Shown here piece by piece: positions 13,101 to 24,070 of a DNA stretch of 64,000 bases (position 1 is the first letter of the stretch; every line of letters begins with the position of its first letter). The notes under the pieces were generated by a model. It was not told the DNA's origin, did no database searches, and saw nothing but the letters and a program-made list of their open reading frames with translations. Made by a program: the position numbers and the translations under genes. Origin of the DNA: Stereum hirsutum FP-91666 SS1 (taxonomy: Eukaryota > Basidiomycota > Agaricomycetes > Russulales > Stereaceae); NCBI RefSeq assembly GCF_000264905.1, contig NW_006763140.1, positions 1,374,702 to 1,438,701 on the forward strand, read 5' to 3'.

Positions 13101-14059
13101 TTTGATTGTTTGACATCGTCGCCTGATATAGGGCAACATTCAACGATTGGCCATGGCCATCGAGGATATACGGATCGGAGTCTGTCGTGGTCTACACCAT
13201 CAGCCTATCATCGTCAGCAACGTTGTCCTACTCGGTGCCAACGCTGTTCTAAAGAATTCAAATGCCTTTCTCTAGATCGCAAGTAAGTAAAATCGGATCG
13301 AGCCTTCTCCATTCGCGATGCCAGCACAACGCTGACCATTTTTGGCGTTGCAGAAACGACCAGCCTGAAAAGGAAAGGATGGACTAAGTGCTCCCTCATA
13401 GCAGTCACAAAGGCTCGGCTACACCGCTGTATTAGGGCCTACCCTTCCATTCCTCGGCAAACTTTGATACCTTTTCTGCTGTTCCTCACTCAGAGACGGC
13501 TTCCCAACATTGATGATGGTAGGGCCGTACATACTCGTGTGAGTATATCCGTTCTAGCTCTGAAACACATAGCTGCATTTAACGCCCACAGCTCGCTGGC
13601 TATAGAAAGGGATCTCTGATGGAAAGTTCTGCTATGTTATGGTATTCCCCGTAGGGAAAAGGACTGGCTCGGGACCCGTGTAGATGTCTGTGGTATGTAT
13701 GCTGCGAATGGACTGTTCGAACGACTGGATACTAACCACGTGTTGGGGGGGCTCGTTGGGTGAGCTTGTATGCAGCAAGGTTCTTCTCTTTCTTTGCAAC
13801 CGTAACGTTACCTACAGCTGCTGGGCGTCTTCATGTACTTCTCAGACAATTGAATATCCAAGGGCGGTTTCTGTTGGCGAGAAATATGGGCCACAATCTT
13901 GGTGGCACCATTGAACCTTCTTCAAGTGACGTCAGGTGATCGCGTACAGCCCTGACTCTGAGTCTTGGCAGTGCATTCAAGGGCCTGCGCACTGATATCC
14001 GCTTTCGCCTCCGTTCATAATGAAACCCGGTCACAATCTCTGTTGGTTCTGGTTTTCCC
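4173..14059. other. 9.9-kb gene-free, plus-strand pyrimidine-rich region
   Basis: No gene is supported in almost 10 kb, while the rest of the window has a gene every 2-3 kb. From about 4.8 to 12.5 kb the plus strand is rich in C and T, the composition seen upstream of start codons and in leaders elsewhere in this window. The longest open frame, about 270 codons at 9462-10274, has no recognisable motif and looks random. Intron-like signals occur near 12.6-13.35 kb on the plus strand. Possible roles are a very long regulatory region of the cyclin or ATPase gene, a long non-coding RNA, or decayed mobile DNA. Confidence 0.5.
12422..12875 (+). other. possible small spliced ORF, uncertain
   Basis: Three segments (12422-12633, 12742-12769, 12846-12875) can be joined by two introns into an 89-codon frame. 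The first intron is the better one: donor GTGAGT at 12634, branch TGCTAAC at 12711, acceptor AATAG ending at 12741. The second uses GTAAGT at 12770 and AG ending at 12845. The peptide resembles nothing I know and could arise by chance. A further intron-like stretch (GTAAGT at 13283, CTGAC, GCAG ending at 13353) lies downstream. It may instead be part of a non-coding spliced transcript. Confidence 0.2.
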
Positions 14060-16768
14060 ATGAAAGCTTTCATACGACCGTCGACTCTCATCTCGAAAAC
14101 GGGCACAAAATTCTGCAGGAATAATGTGCACAGATATCGTGGCGTTCCGAGTCTCGGAACACGTCAATTCACGCATAGCACGCTGAGGGCTCAGGAGGAA
14201 CCTCAACCTGGAGGGAAGAAACCACTGGATGAGGCTCGCGCGAAGCTGGTTTCGACGGAAGAAGAACTCGAGGCGCGTGTAGCTCAATTACTTGAGAAGG
14301 TTGGTGCTCGGGGATCAGGTGGAGGGAATTCGTCGATGATGGATGCTGCTCTTACAGCTGCGTTCGGGTTAGGCCTAGGTATGTTTATCCAGTCTCCGAA
14401 AGAAAGAATGACTACTTCAAATTGGCAAGCGTGGAACGATGACTGATTCTTGTCTTTTCGCTCACTCTTTCTGTCAATGTCTTTGCTATGACCGGCGTCG
14501 GACATCACCACGTAACAGCTTTTGTTGGTGGTATCGCATACTATGCCTGGTACAAGAAGAATGTTCTCGACAAGGTGCGCTACGAACGTGGCTGCTTTTC
14601 TCTCACAAAACATTGAAGCCGATCACCGTTCAAACTCCTTTAGATAGAGCAAGCGTTTGCGCCCGGCTATGATCCAGCTCTCGAACTCGCCACACACGCT
14701 AACCGCCCCAAATCCGATGAAGAGAGCACATCTATAGCAATAGACGAGCTCGAACTCGGTGACATACCATGGACCGAGCATCTCCGGCGCAAAGAACAGT
14801 CTATCATCGAAAGAATCATATGGGGATATGAGACAGGGCATTATTTCATGCTTCTCGGTCCTAAGGCATGTATATCTGTTCTTGAAGCCGCGATGACCTG
14901 AGTAAGATACTAACGAGAGCTAAAGGGTGCAGGGAAAGGCAGTATGATACTCGATGCCATGCAGGCTAATAAGGCTGAAGGAGTCGCGTTCTGTGATGCA
15001 CATCCTGACTTGGAGGTGTTCAGGCTGAGACTGGGGAAAGCTTTGAACTACGAGTTCAATGAAGATTCACAGACTGGCCTCTTCTCTCGAAGAGATCCTC
15101 GGGAAGGTATGTTTCCTCGCTTCTGAAAGATACTGCGAGGGATCCCGGACATGACCATTCTTTTCCATAGGCGGAGCTGGTTTGGACGTCGAGCGCGGTA
15201 TGATCATTACATTTGTGCGCTGCTCCTCTCTGTGGCCGACTAACGGATTCATGCTGGGTAGTAATGAACAAACTTGAGAAGGTTGCACTTCGTTCCGCCA
15301 CGCGGACTGGTAGACCACTCGTACTGGTCATTAACAATGTTCACTATTTCAACAATGATGAAGGTGGGAAGAATATGCTTTGGCAACTCCAACAAAGGGC
15401 GGAGGCTTGGGCTGCTAGTGGTAATTCTTACTCTGAACGTCTGATATCATAAGTTATTGAAGATAGATCCACATGTTCGCAGGTATTTTGACCATGGTGT
15501 TCAGCTCGTAAGCAAGCAAGATGATGTCTGTACCTATCTCAGAAGACTGATGCAATACTCGCAGCGACTCCTTCTGGCCTTTCCTCGCCCTTCGTACGTC
15601 CTCCCTGTTTATGCGCTTGCATCCGAACCTCAACAACAAACCCGCCAACAGGTAAGAATGCCTCCCGAATGCACGTCCTCACCATCTACGACCTCTCCAA
15701 CAATGAAGCTCGCGCGGCCTGCGCACGCATGCGTGTCAACACGAACCTCCCGAAAACCACAGCGAAAACCCTCGACAACGTCATATCCCTCGTCGGCGGA
15801 AGATTGTCGTACCTAAACCGAGTGAGCAGGGCGAAGGACATGGAGGAGATGGCGGAACATATGTTGCGTGTGGAGAAAGGGTGGTTACTTTCGCAGATTG
15901 GATTGATTCCGGATTGTGATGACGATGTTATGGATGAGGTGGGCTTTTCTTTTCATGAGCGGATGTGAATGAACGGCGATGCTGATGTGTTCCGTGGGAA
16001 GCAAAAATGGAGTTCGTGTTCATGGTTGCTCATGCGTGAGTTTGTGAAGCGGAGACAAGCGATGGAGAAGGAGCGAGAAGAGAAGATCGCGAACGGGGAG
16101 AAGCATGTCCCTGAGCTGCAGCTTCCTACAATACCTTATGTGCGTCTGCTCTACTCAGTCTCTTGACAACTAATGCCCAACGAACTCATCATACGTCATG
16201 GTGGTTGTCTGCAGTATCAATGCCGACAGATAATGACGAGGCCGGACTTCCTGGAAGGTATACCTTCTTCGTCATCCCCTGCCTCAGGTCCGACTTCTGA
16301 CGACCTTACGCCATTGCACAGAGCTCGACAGAGCCAACATCATCTCTATAGACGTGCGTAGCTCATTCTGGCCCTGCAGCACCTTCCCCTCATCCGCCGC
16401 TCACCATTCATCCACTCGACCCCAATCTTCACTCACAGGTCAATCACGATGTCCGACCGGACAGCATGCTCGTGCTGCAAGCTGCCCGCGAAGTCGTCGA
16501 GGAAGAAGGGTTCGACGATCTACTCGACGGCGTCCGGGACCGGGTAGACGAGATCGAGAGTTTGCATCGGACGAGGGAGTTGACGGTGCGTTTTGTCAAA
16601 CCTTCTCGTCTTGCTCTTTTCTTCTTTCTCTGCTTGGCGCGTGGATGCAGGTTACTCACAGATATCCTTGCGTTTTGTTGTTGGGTGTAGTTCAAGGATT
16701 TGGGACCTGGGGACAAGATCATGATGACGGTGGATAAGGGTGGTAGCACGTCTGGGAATCGGGTATAA
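14060..16768 (+). CDS. mitochondrial-type P-loop ATPase
   Basis: Fourteen exons: 14060-14378, 14519-14574, 14644-14865, 14926-15106, 15171-15197, 15262-15420, 15483-15507, 15565-15593, 15652-15938, 16002-16139, 16215-16257, 16322-16353, 16439-16585, 16691-16768; 580 aa. The N-terminus is basic, rich in Ser/Thr/Arg and poor in acids (MKAFIRPSTLISKTGTKF), as in a mitochondrial presequence. A short hydrophobic segment follows at about 97-117 (GLGAFVGGIAYYAW), perhaps a membrane anchor. Walker A is GPKGAGKGS at about residue 197, Walker B is LVLVINNVHYF. The C-terminal part after WLLMREFVKRR is helical and acidic. The intron between GPK and GAGKGS has a GC donor (AAG|GCATGT). I know the family only as a fungal AAA-like mitochondrial ATPase and name no substrate. 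Confidence 0.8.
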
Positions 16769-16846
16769 TGTTTTGATGGCGGGTTTTGTGTTCATATCCT
16801 CTGATCCCTCCCGGGACGAAGAGAGAAATAAACACAGGAAGCCAAC

Positions 16847-17004
16847 GGGTGACTTGCCGTAGGATAATCTAATCATCTATTCGCCCAGAGTTCAGCCCGA
16901 TGTTGCCCACTGGTCAATGGGCCGCCTCGATCTTTCATCACGGAAGACGTTCCAAGTCCATTTTAGGTTGAATAGACATTTTGTTATCCTACGGGAAGTC
17001 ACCC
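16847..17004. repeat. 158-bp foldback with 21-bp inverted arms
   Basis: The left arm (16847-16867, starting GGGTGACTTGCCGTAGG) and the reverse complement of the right arm (16984-17004) match at 20 of 21 bases. Similarity continues weakly inward (ATCTATTC against GTCTATTC), and the interior holds a small GCCCACTGG...CAATGGGC hairpin. It sits just after the ATPase stop. It looks like a MITE-like remnant or a structured 3' element. No target-site duplication is obvious. Confidence 0.6.
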
Positions 17005-17133
17005 AATATAGGCCATCTTCTCCAGGATAGCGAAGCATTTTCTGTCTGATGGGAATTGAGATATGCTGAGCACGAGTGCGCGTTAGATCGGAGTGATGGG
17101 TCGATGCGACGTTAGACCGGGAGAGCAACCGCT

Positions 17134-17165
17134 GAGTGTGGCGACAGTGCCACAGGGGCTTAGAG
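17134..17165. repeat. 32-bp direct repeat, copy 1 (3' flank of first acetyltransferase)
   Basis: The sequence GAGTGTGGCGAC(A)GTGCCACAGGGGCTT(A)GAG recurs at 18897-18928 with two changes. Each copy lies about 280-330 bp past the stop codon of one of the two acetyltransferase genes, so the repeat marks how far the tandem duplication extends. Part of it, TGTGGCGACAGTGCCACA, is itself palindromic. Confidence 0.7.
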
Positions 17166-17441
17166 CCCCCTTTGTTCGGGGTCGTGATAGGCGGACAAAC
17201 TCGTACGAGTTGTTTGGGATGCGCAAATCCGAAGGGAATCTATTGGATGGGTTATATATTCGGCTATTGAGTCGAGAAAGCCAAAGTTGAAATGGGTGTA
17301 GAGCATCCCAGGGCGAACGTCAACCGTCAATTTACGGCTCACATCGATATCATGGATAATGAGATGGTAGGAAGGAACTCAACACAGACAAGCACATTCT
17401 TCCATTTGTTCCCTCACATTTATTCTATCCCAAGTCAACGT

Positions 17442-18458
17442 CTACTGCGACACAATAACGGGAGCAACAGTATCCCATTCCTCCTCCGCCACGAGGCTCT
17501 TGTAAAACACAATAGCATCGACCCATTCTTCGCCCTTTCCATCTGCACGACGGAGCCTACCTGCGCGGGGGACACGGCCCACACGGGTGAAGCCTAGGGA
17601 GTCCCAGGTCCTGTTGGAAGCGCAAGAAGTATAACACACATGGTTGATAAATAGACGATGAGAGATCAAGAAACACCAAGGTGGTGCGTCGATTCAGGGT
17701 GAGGGCATGGGAGTGCGGACGGAGGGTGGAATGACACGCACCTAATGCTACCTAGATTATTGGCGTATACGTGGCTAAACACGCTCGCTCGGAAGCCCAG
17801 TCTCGGAGCGTAATGCAGGTACGATTTCCCGAGGACTTTGGCGTAGCCTTGTTGTCGTTTGGTTGGAGGGACGACAAAGCCGCCGTTGCAATTCTGGTTT
17901 TCACGTATAAATGAACCATCAACTCATTCGCCCGATCACCGCAGCGAGGAATATATAATGCAGGTGGGTTGGGTGAAAGTGAGATGTGGGACCAACATGC
18001 GAAGCTCGCCCAATATGATATGGCTTGACATTATACCATCCCGCAAGACAGTCCTCCCACGTCCTTCCTTTCCTCGCCTCCTCGACATCCAATCCAATCT
18101 CAATTCCTTCTTCCTTCCCTCCCTCATTCATTTCTTCATCACCTCCATCGCTCCCGATCGCAATAAACACATCCGCAGCCCAGAGATACGCCTCGAACGT
18201 CTCACGTGTATAATTTTCCCAAGTCTCCCCCGGCGCGAGTTCCTGAGAATGCGTCCGTCCGTCTTCGAGGATATGTGCGAAGACACGGTGAGTATATGAG
18301 AAGAGAGTGTCGCCTTTCGAGTCTGTGGAAGATGGGGAGGACAAGAGTGCGGTGGCGGTGGAGAGGGTGAGGTGGTGCACCGTGAGACGTTTGAAGGAGG
18401 AGGCGGGTTTACAGGGCCAGATTGTGGTGGGGAGGAGGGGAGAAGAACGAGAGGACAT
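17442..18458 (-). CDS. MPR1-like GNAT N-acetyltransferase, copy 1
   Basis: Three exons, 17997-18458, 17742-17893 and 17442-17610; 260 aa. The C-terminal half carries the GNAT fold seen in yeast Mpr1, which acetylates L-azetidine-2-carboxylate and proline-derived toxic imino acids: NCNGGF, then the acetyl-CoA loop region RQQGYAKVL, HYAPRLGFRASVF, and TWDSLGFTRVGRVPRAG. The N-terminal half (YTRETFEAYLWAADVFIAIGS) is the weaker, family-specific part. Exon 1 uses an unusual donor, CAT|GTTGGT. Exons 2 and 3 (152 and 169 nt) have exactly the lengths of the second copy at 19257-20236. A TATATATATAA stretch lies about 50 nt upstream of the ATG. The substrate is inferred from family resemblance only. 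Confidence 0.85.
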
Positions 18459-18896
18459 GATGAAGAGGGCTGTTAGGACGTATTTGGGTCGCGGTGACTG
18501 GATCTATATATATAACTTGTGTGAGCAGTAAGATATCGAGTCAGAACTTAGAAACTATTTATAGCGTAGTGGTTCTGTAGCGGTCCGTAATCAGTCACAT
18601 CTGGAGGACGAGTAAGGCTGTACCATAGAGTCAATGGGTGTGAAGAAAAAACTGGCTGTAGGAAAGGTCTAGATGATAGCTCGGATAGGTGATTATTATC
18701 ATTTGAGCTGAGATTCAGGGAGATGATCATACGAGTCACGTATAGGGCCACTCTATCCAGGATATCCAGGGATTCATTACTTGTTATATAGGTGAAGCGG
18801 GATTCTAAACATTTTGGGCAAGGTCTTGCTGTAAAACAATGTGAAAGATCGGCCCTTCAGAGTTCAAGAAGCGACAGCGTCGGATGAGCAGCACTC

Positions 18897-18928
18897 GAGT
18901 GTGGCGACGGTGCCACAGGGGCTTCGAG
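18897..18928. repeat. 32-bp direct repeat, copy 2 (3' flank of second acetyltransferase)
   Basis: This matches 17134-17165 except for A to G at position 13 and A to C near the end. It lies about 330 bp downstream of the second acetyltransferase stop, the counterpart of the first copy. It supports a tandem segmental duplication that includes the 3' flank. Confidence 0.7.
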
Positions 18929-19256
18929 GGCGACATCTCCGCTCGGCAACGAGACTCAAACGAGACTCAGATTAACTTTGCAAGTTCCCTGAATTGTGTG
19001 GATATGTTGGATACACAGTTTGTTCCATGTTTGTTGAGTGGTAAGAATCTAGTGACTCTGATATAATATTGCAACTGAGAATGGAGATCAACATCCGTCA
19101 ACGCTACGGCTCATGGACCGTATATCAAGGAGCACTCACCACGAAACGATACAGTTTTTACTCCTGACCATCTCGCCTTAGACACACCTATATCCTCGCC
19201 TACTTCTACAGAGCCCGATACTATCACCGTCCAGATCAAACATTCCACCTAGAGGT

Positions 19257-20236
19257 TTACTGTGGTGCAGTAACGCGGTTGACGGCGCCCCATTCCTCAT
19301 CCGCTACGAAGCTCTTGTAGAAAACGATCGCGTCGACCCATTCTTCGCCGTTTCCGTCCGCGCGACGTAGTCTTCCTGCGCGGGGGATGAGGCCTGCACG
19401 AGTGAATCCTAGGGCATCCCAGGTTCTGTAGTATGATAAATGTCAGCATTATGCATGGATGAACTGTGGACGACCGAAGAGTAAGGGAGATGGTATGCGG
19501 GGGAGGTGAGACTCACCTGACGCTGCCCATGTTGTTCACGTATACGAGGTTGAACACGCTCGCCCGATAACCTAGTTTAGGAGCGTAGTGCAGGTACGAT
19601 TTCGCGAGAATTTTGGCGTAGCCTTTCTGCCGTTGAACAGGTGGAACGATGAAGCCACCGTTGCAATTCTGGAACCACGATATCCCACGTCAGAACTTCA
19701 CGCCCAAGATGCACCTCCATAAAGATATGTAAACATGCAGACGAGAGATACAAAGGACGTACATGCGAAGCCCGCCCAGGATAATTCGGCTTGACGTAGT
19801 ACCATCCAGCAACGCATTCCTGCCATGTCCGTCCCTTCCTCAACTTCTCAACATCCAACTCGACCTCCACTCCTTCCCCGCCCTCACCGGCACCCTCGTC
19901 ACCCTCACTCCCGATCGCAACAAACACATCCGCAGCCCAAAAATATGCCTCGAATGCTTCGCGGGTATAACTCTCCCAAGTCTGCCCCTCTGCCAGTTCT
20001 TGAGGATATGTTCGTCCATCTTCGAGGACTTGTGCGAAGATGCGATGGGTGTAGGATAGAAGGGTGTCGCTGTTTGAATCTGTCGCCGATGGGGAGGAGA
20101 GAGTAGTGGCAGCGGAGAGGGTGAGGTGGTGGACTGTGAGGTGTTTGAAGGGGGAGGTGGATTTACAGGGCCAGGATGTGGTGGGGAGGAGGGTATTGGG
20201 ACGGGAGGGAAGGGTGATGGTACCGTAGGCGGACAT
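19257..20236 (-). CDS. MPR1-like GNAT N-acetyltransferase, copy 2
   Basis: Three exons, 19763-20236, 19517-19668 and 19257-19425; 264 aa. It is a close paralogue of 17442-18458 with the same two intron positions and phases. Motifs: GWYYVKPNYPGRASH at the end of exon 1, NCNGGFIV, RQKGYAKIL, HYAPKLGYRASVFNLVYVNN, and TWDALGFTRAGLIPRAG. NLVYVNN is closer to yeast Mpr1 (NLVFVTN) than the SHVYANN of copy 1, so copy 2 may be the more conserved one. I chose the ATG at 20236 because the open frame further upstream has no earlier ATG. The upstream motif ATCGAGTCAGAAC is shared with copy 1, so the promoter was duplicated too. Confidence 0.87.
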
Positions 20237-20425
20237 GATCAAAGTCGCGGCAGTTGAATGGTTGGTCAGAGTTTTGTGATATTTGAGGAACGGTGACAGA
20301 TCGAGTCAGAACGCAGACTCTGGTTAGACGGTCATCCAAATAAACTCTGCATAGATGAATGCTAAGATTGGCCGTGGCGAGACGTAGGTAACAGTTCGCA
20401 TAAAAAGGATATTCACAGACTACAA

Positions 20426-20497
20426 TTCGGATACGGGGAATCGAACCCCGAGCTGCCGCGTGAGAGGCGGCAATGTTAGCCGTTACACCATATCCGA
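20426..20497 (-). tRNA. tRNA-Glu (anticodon CTC)
   Basis: A 72-nt cloverleaf with no intron. The acceptor stem is TCGGATA/TATCCGA with discriminator A, the anticodon stem is GCCGC/GCGGC with loop CT-CTC-AC, and the T arm holds GGTTCGATTCC. All stems pair. The gene body is identical to the copy at 62356-62427 and differs from the TTC isoacceptor at 44140-44211. Confidence 0.95.
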
Positions 20498-20847
20498 TAG
20501 CTTTTGTTGTGCTTTTGTAGCATTTAGAGGATATTGGATACTGTTGGGAATTACTTAGTGATTAATACTCAGGCCGCTGGATTATCTGGACGCGCAATGT
20601 TTGAAAGAAAAGGTTGCCTGGCGAAAGTATTGAAGATAGGGACAAAGTAGAGATAGGTTTCATCTTGGCACTATCATCGAGGAATCGATCAACTCACCAT
20701 AAATCTGGAGGACACGGTGATAGACAGCATCGAAGTTGAAGTTGTGGCGTACTAGTACAGCAGGTCACTCACAATAACCAGTTCATCGACATTCAGAGGA
20801 TTAGAGATGATAGATGTACACCATACGGACAGTACACAAGTACGAGC

Positions 20848-22333
20848 TCACACATCAGATACAATAGCTGACCCGCTTGCCCGAAGGCTCGCCACGATGT
20901 CTCTGTGCAGCTCCTCCACGATATCCTGAGAGCGTCAGCCATACATCCTCGTCAGCACTAAAATTCAATAAGATCCGAACGGGATTCACTCACCTTCGCG
21001 TCCACCACTTCGTTGACTTTCCCAACTCCGGTTCCCGCCCAAACAACCAGACCCTCCTCATCCCCTCTCTTCTCAGCCTCTTGAAACTTCTTCCTTATTT
21101 CCTCCTTCTCTCCTTCTGCCAATGCATCTCCTTTCGATTCAAACTTCTTCAGCTCATCCACCGCCGGGATCCTCAACCCCCTCCCATCCACTCCTTTCGG
21201 CCACCCCACCCTTCCCTGCAACCAATCGAACCCAAACGACCTCTCCGACTCAGTCCCCTTCGCGGCGAGGATAGCCCGTTTCTTGGCCGGAGAATACAAA
21301 GACGCGGGAGAGGCGAGGAAACGCGTGCCGAGGACTGCACCGGATGCGCCGAGGGTGAGGAGGGGTGCGATTTGGGAACCGTGGGTGAGGCCGCCTGCGG
21401 CGAGAAGGGGTGTGCTGGAGGAGGGAGAAGGGAGAGCAGAGAGGGCGGAGAGGGTGGAGGTTAGGAGGGACTGAAGGGGTGGGGCTGTGGCGGAACCATG
21501 GCCACCTGCTTCGATACCTGGGTATACGTACGTATGACATTTACGGTTAGGGGTATGGACAGTTGAGGCCGTCGAGCATGATGGGGAGTGCTACGCACCT
21601 TGCAAAGAAACGACATCCACACCCCATTCTTTGACCGCCACGACCGCCTCCTCCACCGAATTCACCTGCACGAATATGAGCGTCCGATTTCCCTCTTGAC
21701 CATGTTTCTCAGCCGCGGCTTCGTCGTGTGCCCTCACGACGTCGATCCATTTCTTGAGGTCGCTCCCAAAGGAGAGCCAGATGGCCCGAACACGCGAGTC
21801 GAGAGCGGCTTGCAGGAAGGGGTTGGATGGGTTGGTGCCTTGGGACTGTTGGGATTGGGACGCGGAGGCTAATTGGGCGTCCATTGACCAGCCGAGGAAT
21901 CCGGCGCCGACGGGGAGGATTTGTGGGATCTGGGGAGAGGAGATGGATTTGTGGGTGGCGTTGGCGGTGGAGAAGGCGTTGCGTGCGATGGTGAGTTGTT
22001 CCTTCCATTGTGCAATATTGTGCCCTGGAACTGGAATCGTTTGCGTAAGTGAGGTGTAGAGAGGTAAGTCGCGAGTACGACGTCCATCGGAGGAGTTGGA
22101 GCTTGAAGTAGATGGGAGTGAGTACTTACCTGGGACCATGAAACCGAAGCCTCCGGCTAGCGAGACTTGGCTCGCAAGAAGACCACCGCTTGCGCCTCCC
22201 ATAGGAGCGAGAACAATGGGTGTACGGATGCCTAGGAAGTCATCCGCTTCAGAAAGAGAGGCAGAACAGGATTAAGTCAAGGATCACAGTCGAACGTACC
22301 CAGAAGACGGGTGAGAGATGTGGTCAAGCTCAT
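20848..22333 (-). CDS. nitronate monooxygenase, copy 1
   Basis: Five exons, 22300-22333, 22130-22231, 21599-22030, 20994-21517 and 20848-20925; 389 aa. This is the FMN-dependent NMO (2-nitropropane dioxygenase) family, which oxidises alkyl nitronates such as propionate-3-nitronate to carbonyl compounds. Family marks: GIRTPIVLAPMGGASGG at the N-terminus, LAGGFGF, GAGFLGW, QGIEAGGHG around residue 190, and GTRFLAS, part of the FMN-phosphate site. The gene starts MSLTTSLTRLLG. The acceptor of exon 3 was chosen by comparison with copy 2, giving VPVPGHNI. An AT-rich AATATATATT lies about 25 nt upstream of the ATG. It shares all four intron positions with the copy at 31524-32957. No signal or PTS1 tail is seen. 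Confidence 0.92.
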
Positions 22334-24070
22334 GTTGGATTTGGTCGTTCGTTGAAATATATATTTAGACCTTCGATTTAGGAGGGCCGTAGAGTGAGCT
22401 CAGTTGTAGAGTATTGGATATCCAGCGAGGCAAACTCAAACGGGCTTATACATGGTCAGATATACGAATCGATGGAGCCGGGCGCTACATACATCTCAGC
22501 ACACGAACATCCAGATGAATAGCGTCATAGCATACCGTCCGAGTAAATCCACGAGTTATGATAAGTTGAGCTGGGAACAAAGAACATCGACCAGTCAAAT
22601 TGGTCGAGCCTCGGGACGCTTAGTGAACTGCAAATCAGAAGTGCTGTATTCGTCCGACGTGGTCCGACAAACAGCATGATGAGAGAATCAGCTGCAGAAT
22701 GCTTTCCAGCGGTTCGCCGTGCACTTGTCAGTTTCACGAGGGAGGAGGAGGACCGGAAAAAGATGCTCGACCGTCTCGGCGTACGTCGCCACAAAGTATA
22801 GGCAGCCACGACGCCACATGCTCACTGACTGGCCAATGCGTATTTTTTTTTCATATTTCTGCTATAATTTACCTCCGTCTCCACACTCTTTCTCGACCTC
22901 GACGGACCTACCCCGGTTCCTTACTTGTCCTCGTACATCCTCAACCGTACCTTTTTCCAACGCCTGGACAATCATCTTGGGTCTTTTCTCAGGACTATTT
23001 AGTACTTACTCTAATGCAGCGATGTTTCTATGGCCAATGGACGACCAGGGCCAGTGCGTCGATGTCCTGATCAAACGACGCCGCACGCTTTGACCTGAAT
23101 ATTCCAAGCTGTGTCTCTCGAGTCTTTCCAGGTCTTTCCTTGGCTCAGACACAAAAACAGTCCCGAGCGTACCCCCAGCTATGCAGGCACCAAACTACAG
23201 TGACAGGAATAAAACTTTAGAGGTTAAAGCCCTTCTTTTATCTCCGTTGATGGCGCCCAAAAAAAGGTCTGCTCTAGATGCCAAGCTGGCGTCATAATTA
23301 TTTCTGTCCACAGATCGTGCTCTCTTCACTTTGAGGCCCTCGATGGAGTCGTGTCTCTGTGGCTGCGTCCCCATTGAGTCCTTGTTCGCTTCCATCTCCA
23401 GATCTGGCAGTCCGCCTCCTGCTCCTGGCCTTTCAACATCTCAAAGCATCTCCGGTCTTTCAGCATCTCTCGCCTCCGCTCTGCCGAACGGGACCAGCGT
23501 CGGCACGGTGCATCGTCGGCTTGTGCCGCCGTCTTATGTCCCGACGGTCCAAGTTTTCGAGGGTCCTTGTCCTCAACTTTTTTGTGCATTGGACATCCCG
23601 TTGAGGCACCTACCATCCATCCGTCAACCAAATCCAGTCTTTTGGTCCAGAACGTTTGCATGCTTGGGCGAAGACAGTGGTCGGTCCCCGCGCTTTTGTG
23701 CCCTTTTTATTTGTTCTCTATTACGCCACAAAAGGCCCCCATCACACCCGGCTCCAACGTTGCTCATTTTTTGTCCGCAAGGTCAAGCGCTTCATTTAAA
23801 TTCTTGTCAGCTCGAGGGCAGCGATTATGTACTGATGCACGAGGCCCTAGCGTATATAAAGCTCGCCGCTCGTGTCCCCTTGTCTTCATCTCTTCGGATC
23901 CTCACGCTTTACCGCCTTGCCTCAGTCTGCACTAGAGCTTGCTCGCCCATCAACCTTCACTTGACAAACAGACGTTCACTTGTGATCCTTTAGACCTTCC
24001 CTGTGACTACTTCATAACCACCATTACACCAACTGTCAATTCTCCAGCCACACTCACTCAAATCGAAACC
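22334..24070. other. intergenic region upstream of NMO copy 1 and the DPBB gene
   Basis: This is the shared upstream region of two divergent genes. Open frames here are pyrimidine-biased and give no recognisable protein. The right half is increasingly C/T-rich on the plus strand and ends in the promoter and leader of the secreted DPBB gene, with a good TATA box at 23853. Confidence 0.5.
23853..23860 (+). promoter_or_regulatory. TATA box of the DPBB secreted-protein gene
   Basis: TATATAAA lies 218 nt before the ATG at 24071, followed by a C/T-rich leader. This suggests a 5' UTR of roughly 180 nt and a strong regulated promoter, as expected for a small secreted protein. Confidence 0.6.

Noticed and set aside
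23331..23993. 220-codon plus-strand frame upstream of the DPBB gene
   Set aside because: It covers the promoter and TATA box of the DPBB gene and has no motif; better explained as C/T-rich leader and promoter.
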